Source of the DNA: Psychrobacillus sp042885655
GTDB taxonomy: Bacteria > Bacillota > Bacilli > Bacillales_A > Planococcaceae
Reading direction: 5' to 3'
Assembly (NCBI RefSeq): GCF_042885655.1
Contig: NZ_JBHVRO010000001.1
Location: 186,001-250,000, forward strand
Length of the DNA stretch: 64,000 nucleotides
Positions 9,561-18,179 of the stretch are shown piece by piece (position 1 is the stretch's first letter; every line of letters begins with the position of its first letter). The notes under the pieces are model-generated. The model searched no databases and was not told the DNA's origin. It saw only the letters and a list, made by a program, of their open reading frames with translations. The position numbers were made by a program, and so were the translations under genes.

Positions 9561-9604
9561 AAAACAAGCTTCCAACGCTGTTTAGCGTTAGAAGCTTGTT
9601 TTAT
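9561..9604 (+). terminator. terminator after the MarR gene
   Basis: AAAACAAGCTTC and GAAGCTTGTTTT pair, with an inner AACGC/GCGTT helix (TAACGCTAAACAGCG-type fold), and run into TTATTATTT. Confidence 0.85.
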
Positions 9605-9637
9605 TATTTGTAAAGAAAATAGAAGAACGTTTTTAAA

Positions 9638-9845
9638 AAAGTAGGACAGGATATTATCTTTAATTTACTCAAACCAAAAGCACCTTGCCTTTAAATAATT
9701 CAAGAGGGCGACGGACAAACATCCGCCGCAAGATTACCGAAAAAAATGGATCGTGAAGTGACGCGTCACTTCACGATCCATTACTCTAACGCTAATGATC
9801 TAGCCAATGTTTCGTCCAAAGCACTCCAGAAACGGTAAAGACACA
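9638..9845. repeat. family A structured repeat, full copy (A1)
   Basis: Block order: AGTAGGACAG...AAATAATTCAAGAG, then GGCGACGGACAAACATCCGCC, GATTACCG, a perfect 34-base palindrome at 9747-9780 with arm TGGATCGTGAAGTGACG, a degenerate CGCTAAT, and TGTTTCGTCCAAAGCACT. The copies at 37781 and 50063 have the same order. GGACAAACAT can pair with ATGTTTCGTCC outside the hairpin, giving a nested fold. No gene was found inside. Confidence 0.8.
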
Positions 9846-9874
9846 GTTGTTTTATCAATCTATGCGTCTCCAGT

Positions 9875-10110
9875 AGTGCACAAGTAGATTGAAGCGGAGG
9901 AGGAGACTTCTGCGGGAATAGCAGATGTTTTCTGCACCGAAAGAGAAGCGGCAGGTGCATGAGCGGAAGGCACTCTAGAACATACAAAGGAACAAAGTCT
10001 AAGAACGCCACCTCGTGTGGCAACGCCTTTGTGACCAACATAGTTGGCTTGAGGAGACTGAAGCCATGTCCCTGAAAAGCGTCCGCCATAGCGGAAATTA
10101 ACCATATCTC
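9875..10110. repeat. family B GC-rich intergenic repeat (B1)
   Basis: This stretch is richer in G+C than its surroundings. It contains ACTTCTGCGGGAATAGCAGA, GGCAACGCCTTTGTGACCAA, GTTGGC, and the terminal block GCGTCCGCCATAGCGGAAA. The copy at 62520-62765 matches it over most of its length. Two open frames across it are judged to be non-coding because they have no ribosome site and follow the repeat. Confidence 0.75.
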
Positions 10111-10199
10111 AGATTCTCTTCTTAAAAGGGGCGTCTCGCCCGTTTTTTCTTAAAAAAGAAGTTCGCATTGGATCGTATCAAGTATTCATATTTCAAGAA

Positions 10200-10295
10200 T
10201 AATAAAAAAAAGTGGGGCATGGAGAGACACAGTCACTTCAGCCCCACAATTTATTCGGTTATAGTGTAACGGATGTATCGACGAAACAGAATTCT
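10200..10295. repeat. family A structured repeat, divergent copy (A5)
   Basis: A hairpin with arms GTGGGGC/GCCCCAC (10212-10249) is followed by CGGTTATAGTGTAACGGATG and TCGACGAAACA, which match the CGGTAATAGTGTAACCTATG and TTTCGTCCAAAGCA blocks of the fuller copies. The hairpin arm sequence is entirely different from the other copies yet is still self-complementary. Confidence 0.55.
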
Positions 10296-10308
10296 TTTAA
10301 AAGAGTAA

Positions 10309-10902
10309 TTAGTCTTTATTAATTGTTTCTGCCATTTTAACGAACTTATCTAAAGCAGGATTTTCATTTGTATCAAATATCGTAAGTTTTACGATTAATC
10401 CTTCTCGTTCAAAAGTATATCCTGAAACCATACCTTCTGGTGTATCTATCTGATAACCCTTAACTTCTTTAATTCCTTCGTTATTAGGAAGTTGATTTTT
10501 ATCCGAAATTTCTACTAATTTTCCAGATTCATTGGATGCCTTAAGGATTTCTACTAAATTATTCGTAGTTTCATCTAAGTTGACTTCACTTGAATCAAAT
10601 GTTTCAATTCTCATGGATTGTGCATCGTTTTCGGTGTTAAATAGCATATCTTTATTTGGTTCTTCTCCAGTTAATTCAAAACCATCCATCAAAGTAACAG
10701 AATAGTTTTGGCTTTCGCTTTTTGTTAAAGTCCCTTTAATTTCTTCTTTTGTCTCCGGAGTACTTCCTGTTGCTTCTGTTTGTTCTGCATTCTTAATTTC
10801 AGTGTCAGGTTGATTTGCATTTTCATTTCCAGTTGTTGTACCGCATGCAGCTAATAAGGTAGTAATTAATAGAATGGAAAGTAATGAGTTTATTTTTTTC
10901 AT
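10309..10902 (-). CDS. hypothetical lipoprotein
   Basis: The predicted product of 197 residues has a signal peptide ending in the lipobox LLAAC (Cys about residue 20), then a Thr/Glu/Asn-rich linker, then a mixed alpha/beta domain of about 120 residues (roughly residues 65-195) that resembles PsbP/LpqN-type folds only in general character. I do not recognise a family. It is expected to be anchored outside the membrane. The start at 10902 lies ten bases from AAGGAGA; an ATG six bases upstream is too close to it. It is monocistronic, with repeats downstream. Confidence 0.75.
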   Translation of the reverse strand: MKKINSLLSILLITTLLAACGTTTGNENANQPDTEIKNAEQTEATGSTPETKEEIKGTLTKSESQNYSVTLMDGFELTGEEPNKDMLFNTENDAQSMRIETFDSSEVNLDETTNNLVEILKASNESGKLVEISDKNQLPNNEGIKEVKGYQIDTPEGMVSGYTFEREGLIVKLTIFDTNENPALDKFVKMAETINKD

Positions 10903-11058
10903 GATCATTCATCTCCTTTTTAATGATTAACTAGTATAACTTTTCAAAAATTTCATGTCCAGCATAAAGACTCAAATATTAATAGTCACCTGAGCAAGAT
11001 AGTCACAAAGTATGCGACAATCTCTATTCTAAATAGACGAGAGAAGAAGATAAATGTT

Positions 11059-11667
11059 TCATATAAGTGGAAACACTATAAATAATAATACTAACATGGT
11101 TATATGTGCCAGTATGGTAAGTTGCATACTTTTTTTCCATTCATATAAAAGACCAAACAGGATACCTACAACGAAAGCACCTAAAACTCCTAACCAAAAT
11201 CCGCTAAAAACTAAAGAAAGACTAAATAATGCAGAACTGATAACAACAGCATAAAAAGGTTTAAACCAATTCTTTAATTGTTGTTGAATATAACCTCTCC
11301 AAAATAATTCTTCCCCTGGTGCGATAAGAATGAAAAGGAATACATATTGTGAAATAGAAGAAGGAGCAAATTTGGTTATAAAATGATTTATGCCTGAAGC
11401 TGAAATTATAGGCAATATATGGATTAATTTGTAACCAAATGCTATAATAGCATATATAAGTGTTCCATATATTAAACCCCAAAAAATATAAGGAAGCGTT
11501 TTGACCTCATCTTTAATTTTAGTATAAAAGTAAGCAATAGACATGAGGAAAAGGATCGTAAAAGTGTAAAAATACCAAAATTCTTTCTGATTTGAAAATG
11601 ATATCCAAGTGAATAAATAAGCAAAAACCAAAGACAGTATTAATCTAACTAGTATCTTACTGTTCAT
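11059..11667 (-). CDS. CPBP-family intramembrane protein (CAAX/Abi type), possibly inactive
   Basis: This protein of about 202 residues has six or more hydrophobic helices and the first family motif, EELFWRGY (EExxxR), which in type II CAAX-processing and bacteriocin-immunity proteases holds the catalytic Glu. In the usual second motif (FxxxH) I read FSLSL, so the His appears to be missing. A later His is present in ILAHITML. The protein may therefore not be an active protease. The start at 11667 is followed by MNSKILVR; AGGA precedes at somewhat long spacing, and an alternative ATG 12 bases upstream has no ribosome site. Function is unknown. Confidence 0.75.
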   Translation of the reverse strand: MNSKILVRLILSLVFAYLFTWISFSNQKEFWYFYTFTILFLMSIAYFYTKIKDEVKTLPYIFWGLIYGTLIYAIIAFGYKLIHILPIISASGINHFITKFAPSSISQYVFLFILIAPGEELFWRGYIQQQLKNWFKPFYAVVISSALFSLSLVFSGFWLGVLGAFVVGILFGLLYEWKKSMQLTILAHITMLVLLFIVFPLI

Positions 11668-11732
11668 AAAAAAACACATCCTAACAATTATGTAAAATAC
11701 CGTTCATCTATGAAAGAGGAACGGCATGACGT

Positions 11733-11921
11733 TTAATCTTCATTGCTATATAATATTTTATAACGTTTATGATTTACTACCGTTTTTTCTTCTATTTCGA
11801 GTTCATCAAAGTTCTCCATAAATGTTAAATTTACTATAACAGAGTTTTCGTTAACTTTTTCAACAATACCTTGAAGACCATCACTAAATTCTATTATATT
11901 ACCAACTTCTGCAACTTTCAC
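11733..11921 (-). CDS. ykvS: YkvS/DUF2187 small protein
   Basis: This 62-residue protein, MKVAEVGNIIEFSDGL onward, matches the small beta-rich YkvS family (DUF2187) in length and in the pattern VGNIIEF...GI..KV..NSVIV. The function of the family is not established. It starts with GTG, seven bases after GGGGAGGGA. It lies upstream of the membrane protein gene on the same strand but about 65 bases away, so cotranscription is possible. Confidence 0.8.
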   Translation of the reverse strand: MKVAEVGNIIEFSDGLQGIVEKVNENSVIVNLTFMENFDELEIEEKTVVNHKRYKILYSNED

Positions 11922-12046
11922 AGACTGTCCCTCCCCTTTTTAGAACTTATTACATTACAGTTTGCCCTAAAAAAAGGTATTCGTAAAGTATTTTAGTCAA
12001 AAGCATTAAAATTATACATCATTCAATAAAAGAAAGGAATGATTTG

Positions 12047-12235
12047 ATGAAAACATATGAAGAAATGTTGGACCAACTTAAAAGTGGGGAAATTCAAACA
12101 TTAGAAATTGAAAAAAATGATTTTCTTGCTTTTAGAGAAGTATTGATCAAAAGAGATGATTTTAAACATTTTTCTGGAAATGCAATGCAAGGTGCTCAAG
12201 TGGTATTTACTTATTTAAAAGTTCCAAGAAGTTAA
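12047..12235 (+). CDS. small hypothetical protein
   Basis: A 62-residue product, MKTYEEMLDQLKSGEI onward, acidic in the first half and with a compact alpha/beta look. It has a good ribosome site (AAAGGA, eight bases before ATG 12047) and sensible codon use, so it is probably real. I do not recognise the family. It precedes the Spo0E-like gene in the same direction with a 93-base gap. Confidence 0.65.
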   Translation: MKTYEEMLDQLKSGEIQTLEIEKNDFLAFREVLIKRDDFKHFSGNAMQGAQVVFTYLKVPRS

Positions 12236-12328
12236 ATTGTCTATAATTGTCGAGAAGTTCTCGGTTTAAAACTTCATGCAAAAGGTATACTGAAAAGAAT
12301 GTATATATTGTTAAAGGAGCGATTCTAT

Positions 12329-12505
12329 ATGCTAGAATCTATTTTGAAGCGAGTAGAATATACGAGAGAAAAAATGATACAGTCTGCTACTGAAAATGGA
12401 GTTTCCAATCAAGAAACAATTCGTTTAAGTGAAGAGTTGGATCAGCTTTTAAATGAATTTCAATATTTAGACAATTGTGATACGATTGAAGCGAAAATAG
12501 ATTAA
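12329..12505 (+). CDS. Spo0E-like aspartyl-phosphate phosphatase
   Basis: This 58-residue two-helix protein carries the Spo0E signature SxxLD in RLSEELDQLLNEFQ, where the Asp is essential for removing phosphate from Spo0A~P. Such proteins delay sporulation. The start at ATG 12329 has AAAGGAG nine bases upstream; the ATG at 12299 lies before the ribosome site. It ends just before the MoxR operon, and its stop is separated from that start by about 20 bases, so cotranscription is possible. Confidence 0.85.
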   Translation: MLESILKRVEYTREKMIQSATENGVSNQETIRLSEELDQLLNEFQYLDNCDTIEAKID

Positions 12506-12526
12506 CTTATAAAGGGAGAAGTGGTT

Positions 12527-13465
12527 ATGAGTGGTATTTTATTGCTTCAAGAAGAATTGAACAAAGCAATTGTTGGAAGAAAAAAGGAAATTAAATTAAT
12601 GCTAATGGGTCTTATAGTCCATGGGCATGTACTTTTAGAAAGTGTACCTGGTTCTGGTAAAACAATGATGGCTAAGTCATTTGCTGAAGCAATTCAAGGA
12701 GAGTTTAAGCGATTACAATTTACTCCAGATGTTTTGCCCTCCGATGTAACTGGAATTAGTTATTTTCATCCACAAAAACAAGAATTTGTACTTAGGGTTG
12801 GACCGGTAATGAGTAATATACTGTTAGCGGACGAGATAAATCGGGCTACGCCAAGAACACAGTCCAGTTTACTAGAAGCAATGGAGGAAAACCAAGTTAC
12901 AATTGATGGCGAAACGATTAAATTACGTACTCCTTTTATGGTTATAGCTACTCAGAATCCAGTAGAGTCTCAACAAGGGACTTTTCCACTTCCTGCAGCT
13001 CAATTAGACCGATTTTTATTTAAAATTACAATTGATTATCCATCACTGGAAGAAGAAAGAGTTATACTTCAACAATTTGGTCGTTCACCTGGAGAGGTAA
13101 AATCAAAAAAAATAGTGACGTTAGAACAAATTGAAGAATGGGCTGAGAAAGTAAAGGAAGTAGCAGTGCATGACGATATCATGACGTATATCATTCAAAT
13201 TGTACATAGAACTAGAAACCACCCATTGATTGAACTAGGCTTAAGTAGTCGAGCTTCTCTGGCGCTGTTGCAAGCTGCTAAAGCATACGCTTTTATAAAC
13301 GATAGAATGTACGTAACACCAGATGATGTGAAAAATGTTTTAGAACCAGTGTGTTTACACCGTATGAAACTTTCTTCGCAAGGAATGCTCATTCATAACC
13401 TAGCAGAAGTTATGAGAGATCTAGTAAGTGAGATTGAAGCCCCAGTAGAGGCTTATATTCGATGA
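12527..13465 (+). CDS. MoxR-family AAA+ ATPase
   Basis: This 312-residue ATPase has Walker A SVPGSGKT (about residue 42), Walker B LLADEINRA (about 104), the sensor region ATQNPVE and a C-terminal lid. MoxR proteins act as chaperone-like ATPases, usually with DUF58 and VWA partners encoded next door, in assembling or activating membrane or metal enzymes. It overlaps the DUF58 gene by four bases, so the two are translationally coupled. ATG 12527 is taken as the start rather than GTG 12521, which is too close to GGGAG. A second, different MoxR gene lies at 30860. Confidence 0.92.
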   Translation: MSGILLLQEELNKAIVGRKKEIKLMLMGLIVHGHVLLESVPGSGKTMMAKSFAEAIQGEFKRLQFTPDVLPSDVTGISYFHPQKQEFVLRVGPVMSNILLADEINRATPRTQSSLLEAMEENQVTIDGETIKLRTPFMVIATQNPVESQQGTFPLPAAQLDRFLFKITIDYPSLEEERVILQQFGRSPGEVKSKKIVTLEQIEEWAEKVKEVAVHDDIMTYIIQIVHRTRNHPLIELGLSSRASLALLQAAKAYAFINDRMYVTPDDVKNVLEPVCLHRMKLSSQGMLIHNLAEVMRDLVSEIEAPVEAYIR

Positions 13466-14616
13466 ATTGGAAGCGGCAAGATATCGATTTAAAGTATACG
13501 AAAATATATGTAAATATATTAGTTATCACATGTTTCTTTAGTTTTCTCTTGAAGCAATATGTCTTTTTATCTGTTATTTCATTCTTACTAATCATTGCTC
13601 TTGTACAAATGTTTTACTATCGAAAAGTTGGTGAGAAATTAGAGCTGTTAAATGAAAAAAAGAGAGTCCGTTTAATGAAAGATACAGCTTCTAATATAGT
13701 ACTTAATTTTCAAAATAAAGGTTTGCCTATTTGGAATGCTACTCTATTAATCTCTTTTCAAACTGATATATCACCAAATGGTATTCAGCATGTATCAGTT
13801 GGTGGTTTTCACGAAGTACAAGTACCTTTCTCGATTGGTTATAATAAGCGAGTAACTTTAAAAATTCCTATAAAAGGTGTTCATAGAGGGCTCGCTAGGA
13901 TTAAAGAAATCGAACTTCAAATTCCGCATCCTTTAACGGATGGATCAATATTGCTTAGTTTTAAGTCATTTATTTTAATGGATGCAATTGTTTTTCCACA
14001 AATCTATCCCATTAATGAGGAGCTTATTCCATCAAAGTTTAAGCAAGGACATTTAGAATTAAATTCTTCTTTATTTGACGATCCTTTTTTCCCAGTAGGA
14101 ACAAGAAAATATGAGCCAGGGGACCAATTTCATCATATTCACTGGAAAGCTAGTGCTAAGACGCAAGAGCTACAAACAAAAATCTTTACAAAGGTAGCAA
14201 ATGTCTCCGTTCTATTTGTTGTAAATCTTAAGGAACAGTTTAGTGTAGTTGCAGATTTTGAAGAAAAAATCGAGTGGCTCGCTTCTCATATAGACGATTG
14301 TTATAAAAAAGATATTCCTTTCTCTTTTGCAATCAATATACGGGCATATGGAAAAATTCCTTTTGTTTACTTACCTTTAGGTAGCGGTGATGCGCATCGG
14401 ATACAAGCACTAGAGATTCTATCTATCTTGTCTGTGAGTGACATTCTTATTCCATTTGAAAAGATAATTAGTTTCATAGATTCACATGAAGAGCTTCCTG
14501 TTGCAGTGTATATAATGACACATAACCTAGAACATTTTTTACCTTTTCTTGGCCCATGGGAGCAACGTACAAACGTTTTATATCCAACGGTTATTGGTGA
14601 AGGGGGTAGAGCTTAG
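13462..14616 (+). CDS. DUF58 protein partnered with MoxR
   Basis: This 384-residue protein has two N-terminal membrane helices (about residues 14-55) and a C-terminal DUF58 domain with the motif YEPGDQFHHIHWKASAKT (about residue 215), a VWA-like fold. It corresponds to B. subtilis YeaD in organisation. It is expected to sit in the membrane with its DUF58 domain in the cytoplasm and work with the MoxR ATPase upstream (four-base overlap) and the membrane protein downstream (one-base overlap). Confidence 0.88.
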   Translation: MNWKRQDIDLKYTKIYVNILVITCFFSFLLKQYVFLSVISFLLIIALVQMFYYRKVGEKLELLNEKKRVRLMKDTASNIVLNFQNKGLPIWNATLLISFQTDISPNGIQHVSVGGFHEVQVPFSIGYNKRVTLKIPIKGVHRGLARIKEIELQIPHPLTDGSILLSFKSFILMDAIVFPQIYPINEELIPSKFKQGHLELNSSLFDDPFFPVGTRKYEPGDQFHHIHWKASAKTQELQTKIFTKVANVSVLFVVNLKEQFSVVADFEEKIEWLASHIDDCYKKDIPFSFAINIRAYGKIPFVYLPLGSGDAHRIQALEILSILSVSDILIPFEKIISFIDSHEELPVAVYIMTHNLEHFLPFLGPWEQRTNVLYPTVIGEGGRA

Positions 14617-15854
14617 TGAATACCTCCATCCGATATATTAATATTCAAGTACAGTCGTTTGGAAACTATATGAGAGATATATGGTTTATTGCATTGATAT
14701 TTGTATTGATTTCCAATGAAATGAATAATGCCTTACCTTTTATTTGGATTGGACTACAATTAGTCATTGCTGTTGCTTGCTTATTTATTTTCAGAAAAAC
14801 TGGCCCAAATATGGTTATTCCGTTTATAATCCCTACAATAATTCTTTTAATCCTTTTCTTAGTTGGGGCTCCTTTTTGGTTGTTTATACTAGGTTCCGTC
14901 TTTTCTATATGGCGAATTCAAGCAAGATTTAATACAGTTCAAAATATGCAGACTTTAGATAGTAGTTTTTCGCTCTTATTTATCACTACATTTCTTTTGG
15001 TGCATTTTATTTGTTTTATTCTTGAATATGAAGGATATCGTTTCCTTCTTTATTCAGTGTTCGTAACAGGTGTAGCTATATTTGTTGGAATACGATTATT
15101 CTCTGTTTTGATTTACACGGACAAGCAAAATTCTCTCCCAAAAATGAAATTAGTAGGAGTTTATATTGTTAGTATCGTAACAGTGACAAGTATATCTGTT
15201 TTTATTTATTTCTTAGCTCCAATATTGCGTAAAATGTTTGATGTTCTGTTTGTAGCTATACTCCATGTAGTACTCATCCCTTTTGGACCTCTAATGGGTT
15301 ATATGGAAGGTTTGATTGATATGTTTCAAATTAGAGAAATGGAAGAGGACAACCATACAGAGGTAGGGGAGCTAGGCAAACTTGAAACAAAAGATATTAT
15401 TGTTGAAGAAACTTCCATTCATTTCCCTTTCGAATGGGTATTTTTTGGTCTAGCTGCAATTGTAATTATATTTTTCATACGATATTTGTTGAAAAATAAA
15501 CCAGACAAACTAGAAATCGAGCAAATTGAAATTGATTATGAAAATAGTCAATTAGATGAAGAAGAAAAACAAAAGAGCCATTCAAACTCCTTATACAAAG
15601 TTGAAACATCACTTTTGCGTGAAAGGTATGTAGCGTTTGAAATGGAAGCTCAGTCAGTTGAAATAGAGAGAAATAAAAGCGAAACAGTAAGAGAATGGTT
15701 TAAAAGAATGGGATGGAAAGTAGACGATAACTTTTTTCAAATATACGAAGAAGTGAGATATGGAAAACAAACGATTAGTGCTGAAAAAGCGGAACTATTT
15801 TTGAAGACATTAAATGAAACAAAAAATATTTTTTTTATTGAAAAAGATGTTTAA
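14616..15854 (+). CDS. membrane protein with DUF4129-like tail, third gene of MoxR operon
   Basis: The product has 412 residues: seven or eight helices in residues 1-215, then a short loop, one more helix near 270-290, and a hydrophilic tail (about residues 325-405) with R.RYVAFE and SETVREWFKRMGW that resembles the DUF4129 tail of B. subtilis YebA. In YebA and similar third genes a periplasmic transglutaminase-like domain with Cys-His-Asp lies between the helices and the tail. Here that region is only about 50 residues and has no such triad, so the transglutaminase core is absent. It starts with GTG, overlapping the upstream stop by one base. The function is not known. Confidence 0.75.
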   Translation: MNTSIRYINIQVQSFGNYMRDIWFIALIFVLISNEMNNALPFIWIGLQLVIAVACLFIFRKTGPNMVIPFIIPTIILLILFLVGAPFWLFILGSVFSIWRIQARFNTVQNMQTLDSSFSLLFITTFLLVHFICFILEYEGYRFLLYSVFVTGVAIFVGIRLFSVLIYTDKQNSLPKMKLVGVYIVSIVTVTSISVFIYFLAPILRKMFDVLFVAILHVVLIPFGPLMGYMEGLIDMFQIREMEEDNHTEVGELGKLETKDIIVEETSIHFPFEWVFFGLAAIVIIFFIRYLLKNKPDKLEIEQIEIDYENSQLDEEEKQKSHSNSLYKVETSLLRERYVAFEMEAQSVEIERNKSETVREWFKRMGWKVDDNFFQIYEEVRYGKQTISAEKAELFLKTLNETKNIFFIEKDV

Positions 15855-15916
15855 AGAAATGAAAAACGGGGCATATTAATATAGAACACAGCAACATTCT
15901 CATTTCCCCCTTTTTA

Positions 15917-15953
15917 AGGATCATCCAAAATTTTTTGGGTGATCCTCTTTTTT
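15917..15953 (+). terminator. terminator of the MoxR operon
   Basis: AGGATCATCCAAAA pairs with TTTTGGGTGATCCT and is followed by CTTTTTTT. The in-frame extension of the next gene (from 15939) lies inside this stem, which argues against that upstream start. Confidence 0.85.
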
Positions 15954-15995
15954 TGGTACACTAAAGAAATAAAAAATATTTATGGAGGAATAGAC

Positions 15996-16865
15996 ATGAC
16001 GGAGCATTTAAAAATAGGTTTTATAGGTACAGGAGTTATGGGGAAAAGTTTAGTTAAGCATTTATTGAAAGCGGGTCATGAACTAGCTATATACACGAGA
16101 ACGAAAGAAAAAGCGGAAGAACTTGTTTCTATAGGTGCAACTTGGGCAAGTTCGCCACATGAGGTAGCTAAAAACGCTCAAATTTTATTTACGATGGTTG
16201 GGTACCCACACGATGTGGAGGAAATATATTTTGGTGAGAATGGTATATTAGGAGCAGACAATAAAGGATTAGTTGTAATAGATATGACTACCTCTACACC
16301 GACACTTGCCCAAAAAATTGATAAATTTGCAAAAGAAAGAGGAATGCTTGCCCTCGATGCGCCAGTTTCAGGTGGAGATATTGGTGCCCAATTAGGAAAA
16401 CTTTCTATTATGTGCGGTGGAGAAAAAGGAACATTCGATCAAGTGCTACCTGTTTTGAGTCTCTTTGGCGAAACAATTTTGTACCAAGGACCAGCGGGTG
16501 CGGGGCAACATACGAAAATGTGTAACCAAATTACGATAGCAACAGGAATGATAGGTGTTTGCGAAGCACTTGCCTACGGAAAAAAAGCAGGGTTAGATTT
16601 GGACCAAGTGTTACGTTCCATATCAACAGGAGCAGCAGGTTCTTGGTCACTGAGTAATTTAGCTCCTCGAATGATAGCTGGAAACTTTGAACCTGGTTTT
16701 TATATTAAGCATTTTGTGAAAGATATGAAGATTGCATTAGATGAAGCAGAAAAGATGAACTTACAACTTCCAGGATTACAACTTACAAAATCTATGTATG
16801 ATGAATTAGTAGCACATGGATACGAGGATAATGGTACACAAACATTAATAAAATCATACGAATGA
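15996..16865 (+). CDS. ykwC: YkwC-type beta-hydroxyacid dehydrogenase
   Basis: This NAD(P)-dependent dehydrogenase of 289 residues belongs to the 3-hydroxyisobutyrate dehydrogenase family. An N-terminal Rossmann motif GFIGTGVMGKS is followed by the substrate-binding motif DAPVSGGDIGAQ (about residue 122) and GAGQHTKMCNQ with the catalytic Lys (about residue 172). Long stretches agree with B. subtilis YkwC from memory. It oxidises or reduces a short beta-hydroxyacid of unknown identity. The start follows GGAGG closely. In B. subtilis ykwC also lies near cheV, as here. Confidence 0.9.
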   Translation: MTEHLKIGFIGTGVMGKSLVKHLLKAGHELAIYTRTKEKAEELVSIGATWASSPHEVAKNAQILFTMVGYPHDVEEIYFGENGILGADNKGLVVIDMTTSTPTLAQKIDKFAKERGMLALDAPVSGGDIGAQLGKLSIMCGGEKGTFDQVLPVLSLFGETILYQGPAGAGQHTKMCNQITIATGMIGVCEALAYGKKAGLDLDQVLRSISTGAAGSWSLSNLAPRMIAGNFEPGFYIKHFVKDMKIALDEAEKMNLQLPGLQLTKSMYDELVAHGYEDNGTQTLIKSYE

Positions 16866-16932
16866 TATAGGGGATAATTACTACTTTATGATACAATAGA
16901 TACAAATCAATGAGCAGGAAAGGACGATTCGT

Positions 16933-17835
16933 ATGAATGATCATAAAGGTATTTTACTTGAAAGCGGCACAAATGAATTAGAGATTGTAGAATTTCAAGT
17001 AAGTTCTAATAAATTTGGAATAAATGTTATTAAAGTAAAAGAAATAATTCAGCCAATTACAGTTACATTTGTTCCACATGCACATCCACATGTGGAGGGG
17101 ATTGTTCAACTTCGTGGAGAAGTTCTTCCAGTAGTCAGTATGGCGAAGGTTTTAGGACTACCTGTAGTTAGAAATGAACAGGAAAAATATATTGTTGCGG
17201 AATTTAACAAACAAAGAGTCGTTTTTCATGTAGATAATGTAACACAAATTCATCGTATCTCATGGGATCAAATTGAGAAACCTTCTGATATATATCAAGG
17301 AAGTTCTTCGCATGTAATTGGAGTTATTAAGCGAGACGATGAAATGATTCTTTTACTAGATTTTGAGCGAATCATTGTAGATATAAATCCAGAATCCGGT
17401 ATTAATGTAGATTCAGTAAAAAAGCTTGGAAATCGTGAGCGTTCAAATAAGAAGATTGTTATTGCTGAAGATTCACCGCTTCTAAGAAAACTTTTACATG
17501 ATACTTTAAATGAAGCTGGTTACGTAAACTTAGATTTCTTTGAAAATGGAAAAGATACATTAGATTATCTAGAAAGCCTAGAAAAAGTGTCACCAGATGT
17601 TTCGGAACATGTCCAAATGATAGTTACTGATATTGAAATGCCACAAATGGATGGACATACTTTAACTAGAAAAATAAAGGAAAGTGGTAATTTATCTAAA
17701 CTGCCTGTTCTAATATTCTCTAGTTTAATAACAGAAGATCTTCGACATAAGGGCGATCAAGTAGGGGCAGAAGACCAAATTAGTAAACCAGAAATTGCAG
17801 AGTTAGTACTAAAAATTGATCAATTTATTTTATAA
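16933..17835 (+). CDS. cheV: CheV chemotaxis coupling protein
   Basis: The 300-residue protein has a CheW domain (residues about 12-150, with IVQLRGEVLPVVS) and a C-terminal receiver domain (about 172-300) with the acidic pair in IAEDSP, the phospho-acceptor Asp in VTDIEMPQMDG and Lys in SKPE. CheV couples chemoreceptors to the CheA kinase and assists adaptation when phosphorylated. The length matches B. subtilis CheV (about 303). The start at ATG 16933 has AGGAAAGGA upstream. It is monocistronic with a strong terminator. Confidence 0.95.
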   Translation: MNDHKGILLESGTNELEIVEFQVSSNKFGINVIKVKEIIQPITVTFVPHAHPHVEGIVQLRGEVLPVVSMAKVLGLPVVRNEQEKYIVAEFNKQRVVFHVDNVTQIHRISWDQIEKPSDIYQGSSSHVIGVIKRDDEMILLLDFERIIVDINPESGINVDSVKKLGNRERSNKKIVIAEDSPLLRKLLHDTLNEAGYVNLDFFENGKDTLDYLESLEKVSPDVSEHVQMIVTDIEMPQMDGHTLTRKIKESGNLSKLPVLIFSSLITEDLRHKGDQVGAEDQISKPEIAELVLKIDQFIL

Positions 17836-17875
17836 AAACTAGCGTGAAATAGTTATATTTCACGCTAGTTTTTTT
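17834..17875 (+). terminator. terminator after cheV
   Basis: AAAAACTAGCGTGAAAT pairs perfectly with ATTTCACGCTAGTTTTT across a seven-base loop and is followed by more Ts. Confidence 0.9.
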
Positions 17876-17878
17876 TTC

Positions 17879-18155
17879 AGACATATCATACTTTGAACGT
17901 TCTACCACATTACATCCGATACATAAAAAATAACTTTTAATAATAGATATTTAAACATGCCTAGCGGCGGAATCGCATTACAACATTATCTAAATAGTAT
18001 TTTGTTTTTATTTCTTCGAAGATAAATGTAATATCCACCAGGTCATTGATTTGTCGAAGCATATTATCTTTTAGCACAATCAAATCGTATAGTTCCATAT
18101 ACGGGCATAGATTAATGGATTCTTGGTTTGAAATCATTCGAGAAACCACCATCAT
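17879..18155 (-). pseudogene. IS1182-family transposase, N-terminal relic
   Basis: The minus strand reads CPYMELYDLIVLKDNMLRQ followed by INDLVDITFIFEEIKTKYYLDN, typical of the amino end of IS1182-type DDE transposases. After LDN the frame breaks. The next frame continues with NAIPPLGMFKYLLLK, and a further shift restores VVERSKYDMS near 17880-17910, again as in the family. At least two frameshifts and complete loss of the catalytic part show that it is dead. It ends at the cheV terminator. No terminal inverted repeats were found. Confidence 0.8.
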
Positions 18156-18179
18156 TTAGTCTCTCTATTATAAATAAAA

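Noticed and set aside
9781..10105. Two overlapping minus-strand open frames
   Set aside because: They follow family A/B repeats, lack ribosome sites and encode no recognisable protein.
11054..11254. Plus-strand open frame of 66 codons opposite the CPBP gene
   Set aside because: It is the antisense shadow of the membrane protein gene, with no ribosome site.
15939..15995. Longer start for YkwC
   Set aside because: It lies in the terminator stem of the previous operon; GGAGG precedes the ATG at 15996.
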